DNA of 64,000 nt. Source: Climacium dendroides (taxonomy: Eukaryota > Streptophyta > Bryopsida > Hypnales > Climaciaceae). The stretch is from positions 6,014,001 through 6,078,000 of the forward strand of contig OX467084.1 in the NCBI GenBank assembly GCA_950106755.1, in the 5' to 3' direction. Each line of letters starts with the position of its first letter. Position 1 is the stretch's first letter. Positions 59,901 through 64,000 of this stretch are shown here, piece after piece. Below the pieces are notes generated by a model. The model saw only the letters and a program-made list of their open reading frames with translations, made no database searches and was not told where the DNA came from. Position numbers and translations under genes: made by a program.

Positions 59901-60615
59901 GTCAATTTTGATTGCGCCCTTATTTATTTTTGATTTGGTAGTCTTCTGTTTGCTGCCTACGTTTCTCTATTAGTTTGCAGTTTAGGGCGGTCCGCCCTAA
60001 ACTGCTGGGATTATTCTTTGGTTTGTAAGCATTATTGTTTAAGTAGTAGAAGAGGCGTTGAGTTTTAGAAGTATTTTATCTACCAATCATCACTGAAATT
60101 GTTTAATGTGTCTGATTTCATTAATCATTTTATGGTAATGTCTATGCTTCTGTCGTCAGTGTAGTGCTTTGGAGTGCAGTTTAGGGCGGTCCGTCCTAAA
60201 TTGCGCGTGGTCTATATTCTCGTTTCATATATCTAGCATATATATAGGGTTGATCAATTTTCAATATCAACAGAGAGGCAGTTTAGGGCAGTCCGTCCTA
60301 ACTTGCACATGGACTATATTTTTTATTTTACAGCGTAGCATATGCATAGGGTTCATCAATTCTCGTGATTTACAGAAATGTAGTTTAGGACGGTCCGCCC
60401 TAAATTGTGCATGGACTACATTTTTGATTCCTTACCAAGTTAGCGTAGCTTATATGTAGAGTTGATCAATTCTCATTATGAACAAAAATTCAATTTAGGA
60501 TGGTCCGCACTAAATTGCGCATGGACTACATTTTTATTTCTCAGCGTAGCATATATATAGGATTGATCAATTCTCATAATCTTCAGAAATGCAGTTTAGG
60601 ACGGTCCGCCCTAAA
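53924..60615. repeat. Thirteen copies of a 21-bp telobox palindrome
   Basis: The ideal form is three heptamers in a row: TTTAGGG, CGGTCCG, CCCTAAA, a perfect inverted repeat around the central T/A. Copies start at 53924, 54100, 56636, 56743, 56833, 58326, 59834, 59981, 60180, 60282, 60384, 60494 and 60595. One lies in intron 1 of the large minus-strand gene, three in intron 2, two downstream, and seven upstream of its start. None lies in an exon. At 53924 both arms carry a matching change (GGTCGG with CCGACC), so the palindrome is kept there. I saw no copy elsewhere in the window. Confidence 0.85.
54175..59803 (-). pseudogene. Five-exon gene: ParB/DGQHR-like, methyltransferase-like and FCP1-like phosphatase parts, broken
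   Basis: Exons with GT/AG borders and matching phase: 59803-58355, 58221-56872, 56588-55538, 55299-55100, 54986-54175. Exon 1 holds a Lys/Pro/Ser linker and, near residue 380, GDFYIINGQHSVAAS, resembling the ParB/DGQHR nucleotide-binding motif. Exon 2 ends with IIKKFYHPGSSIFFVFAGS, resembling the FxGxG S-adenosylmethionine motif of amino-methyltransferases; no clear DPPY motif is seen. Exon 3 has an acidic run, basic nuclear-signal-like patches (RPAKKKKV) and a coiled coil (EEIRREQKKDREE). Exon 5 is FCP1/NLI-type HAD: VVLDLNGIL replaces DxDGT, with VWSS and VIVDDSP. Breaks: TAA 57310-57312, TAG 56076-56078, an 11-bp tandem duplication at 54937-54958 that shifts frame, TAG 54604-54606. That all exons are one gene is inferred from phase. 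Possibly a transposon gene. Confidence 0.6.
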
Positions 60616-60650
60616 TTGCAGACGTTCTATTTCTGACTTTGCACTCAATA
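60180..60650. repeat. Tandem array of about 103-bp units, each with one palindrome
   Basis: Units begin at 60180, 60282, 60384 and 60494, with a partial unit at 60595. Each has the palindrome, then TTGCxCATGGxCTA(C/T)AT, an AGCGTAGC/TAGCATATAT phrase and TAGxGTTGATCAATT. It sits 0.4-0.8 kb upstream of the start of the large minus-strand gene, where a promoter or transposon end would be. Confidence 0.8.
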
Positions 60651-60772
60651 CCTGCTTTATACCTGGGGATATCTAGGTGATACCCGCCTAAGACCCGCAT
60701 ATATCATGGTCATATCCGTCAAATTCTATGCGAGGGTTAACACGTTCTTCAACTGTAAAGCATGATAATTAG

Positions 60773-60830
60773 AACCCTAAACCCTAAACCCTAAACCCTA
60801 AATCCTTAAACCCTTAAACCCTTAAACCTG
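60773..60830. repeat. Interstitial telomeric tract (AAACCCT repeats)
   Basis: About four perfect AAACCCT units followed by three 8-bp variants (TTAAACCC) and a decayed end. This is the plant (Arabidopsis-type) telomere sequence. The tract is short and flanked on both sides by unrelated DNA, so it is internal rather than a chromosome end. Confidence 0.9.
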
Positions 60831-61366
60831 AACCATTTATTAACATCCAATGCAGAAGTCCTGACCTGCCAAATAACACAATGATAGGTTTTTGATACTT
60901 GTCTCCTTCCACAAACGAAAAAAACCTCAAAGCTGCTACCACAAACGTATCCAAATCACACTGCTGCAAATCCAAGAGTGCAAAACAAGGAGTGAGAAAA
61001 CAAGAAAAGTACAATTGCAACTAGTTAGTCACATGTAATTTGGAAGACAAGCAATTGATTCGTCCCCAAGTTCAACAGAATTGCAACATCCAGATGCAAT
61101 TGAAACCAGTGCTCCCAATTGTTTTCCACCATTCTATAAATAAAAATGAAACCCATGCAAACACACCCTGATCTCACGTTTTGTGGCAAACAATCATAAT
61201 AACCAAATCTCACGGTTTCTCACGGTTTCACAGTGTCAAGTCGGTGGGCGTGTACAAATGCCCTAAACTGCACAAGCACACTGCAAACTAACTGAACACG
61301 TTCGCCTCTTTGGCAAATTAAAATCAGCAACTGCACAGCAGACGCAGATGCACATGAAGTGAAGCT
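60831..61366. other. Gene-free stretch
   Basis: No coding signal and no recognised repeat apart from a short doubled TCTCACGGTTTC phrase near 61210-61230. Confidence 0.4.
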
Positions 61367-62460
61367 TTCCTGCTCCCGTCTCCACTACCTTAACCACCGC
61401 GTGCTGCCGCTTCATCGGAAGACTCATCTCATCTCTTCACACGAAATCTAAGCAATCAAATTATTAAGAAATCACAATAGCAAGCAATCACAATACTCCC
61501 TCAATCCCTCAATCGCACCAAACCATCCAAAACGAACTCAAGACTTCCAATTCTCCCCCTCACAAAAACCTAACCATCACACCCTAAACCCAAACCGCAA
61601 TCCCGTCTCCAACACCCCAATGAATCCTGTTATCTTCGTGTTCTCACTCTGGATCCCTACGCTCCATATTCCACCGCCAACACTCCATCCAGTCCTCAAC
61701 TACAGTCAATCTGAGTTCGCAGCGAGTGCCAATACAAATCAAGCCACTCTCTTTCCCGAACGACAATATAATAAGAAAACTACACCAAAAAAATATAAAT
61801 TTTGACTGGAGTGGGATGAGCGGTACAAGAGCAAATCGGTGAAAACAATGCACGCGACTGGCAACAACGAGGAGCAGCAATGACGAGGAGCAGGAACAAT
61901 TGCTGTTGTTGCTGCTTTCCTGCTCCCGTGTCCACCACCTTAACCACTGCCGTCTCCTCGTCCTGCCGCTTCACCGGAAGACTCATCTCATCTCTTCACA
62001 CGAAATCTAAGCAATCAAATTATTAAGAAATCACAATAGCAAGCAATCACAATACTCCCTCAATCCCTCAATCGCACCAAACCATCCAAAACGAACTCAA
62101 GACTTCCAATTCTCCCCCTCACAAAAACCTAACCATCACACCCTAAACCCAAACCGCAATCCCGTCTCCAACACCCCAATGAATCCTGTTATCTTCGTGT
62201 TCTCACTCTGGATCCCTACGCTCCATATTCCACCGCCAACACTCCATCCAGTCCTCAACTACAGTCAATCTGAGTTCGTAGCGAGTGCCAATACAAATCA
62301 AGCCACTCTCTTTCCCGAACGACAATATAATAAGAAAACTACACCAGAAAAATATAAATTTTGACTGGAGTGGGATGAGCGGCGCAAGAGCAAATCAGTA
62401 AAAACAATGCACGCGATTGGCAACGACGAGGAGCAGCAACGACGAGGAGCAGGAGCAAAC
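61367..62460. repeat. Tandem duplication of about 0.55 kb
   Basis: 61367-61912 is repeated at 61914-62460 (offset 547 at the start, 559 after a 12-bp indel). The copies share CTTTCCTGCTCCCGT, ATCGCACCAAACCATCC, CACACCCTAAACCCAAACCG and a 61-codon plus-strand frame (61620 and 62179). That frame ends in a Lys-rich tail and has no domain, so I do not call it a gene. CCCTAAACCC inside each copy is a partial telomeric motif. Confidence 0.8.
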
Positions 62461-62639
62461 CTGAATAGAATGATGCTGAATCACGTGAGCTTCTTCACGC
62501 TAACGTCAACGTCCCTCGGCCTTTGAGTCGCTGCAGACCTGATCCGCAAATCCGCCACCAAACACCTCCTTCCAAAATCGCATGCAGACACACCCTGATC
62601 TCACGTTCTGTGGCAAAAAATCCTAGCAGGAACAAAAGG

Positions 62640-62750
62640 AGTGGCAACGACGAGGAGCAGCGCAACGACGAGGAGCAGCGCAACGACGAGGAGCAAACAA
62701 CAAGGAGTAGGAGCAATGATGAGGAGCAGGAGCAGCAGAAAACAAACCCT
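62640..62750. repeat. 18-bp minisatellite CAACGACGAGGAGCAGCG
   Basis: Three near-perfect 18-bp units (62645-62700), then decayed ones (GAGCAATGATGAGGAGCAGG). Shorter copies of GACGAGGAGCAG occur at 61868 and 62425-62450, outside this array. Confidence 0.75.
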
Positions 62751-62777
62751 AGGAATGTCAAAGTCGACCTCAAGCTC

Positions 62778-62945
62778 CCCGCGCCGTACCCGCCTCGTAC
62801 CCGCCCCGCACCTGCCCCATATCCGCCACGTAATCGCACCATACCCGCCCCGTACCCGCCTCGTACCCGCCCTATACCCGCCCCGTAATCGCACCATACC
62901 CGCCCCGTACCCACCTTTTAAACTGCCCCCTACCCGACTTGCAAC
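62778..62945. repeat. GC-rich minisatellite CCGTACCCGCC
   Basis: Roughly 12-15 copies of an 11-bp-scale unit (CGTACCCGCCC, CATACCCGCCC, CGTAATCGCAC), some arranged in longer units of about 55 bp. Open frames through it on both strands are by-products of the repeat. Confidence 0.7.
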
Positions 62946-64000
62946 GGCCTCATACCCACCCAATGCTCAACCATACCTAATCAGGTTCCCACCTCTGGTT
63001 GATACCTACTAATGTGAAAAACCGTTTTTCACCGTGTGAATTGTTAGATTAAAATAATGCAGAAACACTCATTTGCAAGAGCAAAATACTATAGATGATC
63101 TTTTTGTTTTCACACGGAATTAGGAGGATGAATAGTGGAACTTCCATCATTTGAATGAAGTTTTCTTGTCATCCATCAGACAAAAATCATCCGCCTCGTC
63201 ATTTGAAGGTTAATCCATAAACACTACAGCATACGTTTGTCGTCTAAGGAGTGATGAAGGAATCTTCGGATATGGTAGTGGAATAGTTTAGTTAATTTTC
63301 TTGACAAAACCAAATCATGTATACCATAGCCATAGACAATACATTTATATTTAGAAGTTGGCTTAATTTTTTTGAAAGAAAGCTCAAAGGATCTTGAAAT
63401 GTTATTTTTTGTACCCTAAATCGTGAACTAAGTAAAAGTTTCCTCTTGTATGAAGTCTTTGCACTCTTTTGTGCACAAGTGCTTTGTATTCATGCCAATT
63501 TTGTGGCATTTGGAATTACGATTTGAAATGTAAGGCTTGGAAAAATTAAAGATTTAAATTCAATTATCTTTTATTTTTGAAACAAAAATAACTTTCACAA
63601 TGCATTCACAAACAAAGCCCTTGCACTATGTAGGGCATTGAACTTTCAATTTATACCAAAAATATCACTTCTTTACACTATATAAATTCTTTATTGAATT
63701 CCAAAGATTTATTGAGTGAAATTCTTTTTAAAAATTTTAAATTATGATAATGGCACACATGACAATAGTGCTACTTCATGTCATCTTTGTTGAGTGATGA
63801 AGTTGATTCAATTATACAAGCGAAGAGAAGAAAGAACTATTGATAAACCTGAAATTCAAAGAATAAAGAAGGAGCTTTCATGAAGAGGAATGAAAGCTTT
63901 CCATGCAGATGATTATACAAAATCTATGATAAAAAAGAATTCAAATAAATATTGAATTTCTTTTTTAGGAGGATGGATTGTCCACCAAACTTTAAAAAGG
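62946..64000. other. AT-rich non-coding end of the window
   Basis: No gene. The stretch 63104-63270 is a diverged relative of 22173-22350 and 49073-49250 (shared GGAGGATGAATAGT and ATCATCCAC/GTCATCCATCA phrases with similar spacing), so it is an old dispersed repeat. Confidence 0.5.

Noticed and set aside
60180..60650. CRISPR-like array
   Set aside because: The repeats are 103-bp units with similar interiors, not short repeats with unique spacers, and the context is eukaryotic.
62495..63012. Several long frames on both strands at the GC-rich minisatellites
   Set aside because: Tandem repeats free of stops give open frames in many registers; the predicted peptides are simple repeats.

Overview
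The window looks like nuclear DNA of a land plant. It has an Arabidopsis-type telomeric tract (AAACCCT repeats, 60773-60830), spliced genes with GT/AG introns, A-type plant cytochrome P450s and many plant transposon classes. Nothing in it fixes the species. The low gene density and unfamiliar transposon proteins would suit a large-genome non-seed plant or gymnosperm, but that is inference.

Layout. 1-1205 (-): decayed transposon-type coding sequence, cut by the window start. 1735-3945 (+): broken five-exon gene whose introns and downstream flank are dense in GATGTC/GACATC, followed by a degenerate tandem array (4440-4670) and CCACGTCA-rich DNA. 5347-52630: a tandem segmental duplication of about 18 kb (unit 1 5347-23640, unit 2 23641-50540, partial unit 3 50541-52630). 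Each full unit carries one intact three-exon P450 gene (16111-19225 and 43195-46566). The units differ by later insertions, and each copy preserves empty sites for the other: Helitron-like elements inserted between A and T, a CACTA-type MITE with a TAG duplication, two unrelated TTAA-flanked elements in the same TTAA, and intron MITEs. Unit 2 is longer by an 8.8-kb insertion (31803-40640) that forms the right half of a large palindrome (arms about 26966-32450 and 35157-40640). At its centre is a broken PIF/Harbinger-type transposase. 53040-59803 (-): a phase-consistent five-exon gene, now pseudogenic, combining a ParB/DGQHR-like motif, an amino-methyltransferase-like segment, an acidic/coiled-coil nuclear-type region and an FCP1-like HAD phosphatase domain, plus a separate 239-codon ORF. 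59834-64000: non-coding repeats, telomeric tract, a 0.55-kb tandem duplication and GC-rich minisatellites.

The most unusual signal is a dispersed 21-bp palindrome made of three heptamers (TTTAGGG, CGGTCCG, CCCTAAA). It occurs 13 times between 53924 and 60615, in introns and flanks of the five-exon gene and never in its exons. The 1735-3945 gene and the Helitron-like units have analogous but different motif clusters (GATGTC; GTGATATTAY). This resembles the family-specific motif clusters that plant transposon anti-silencing or transposase proteins bind, but binding here is inference. No RNA genes, CRISPR arrays or prokaryotic features were seen.
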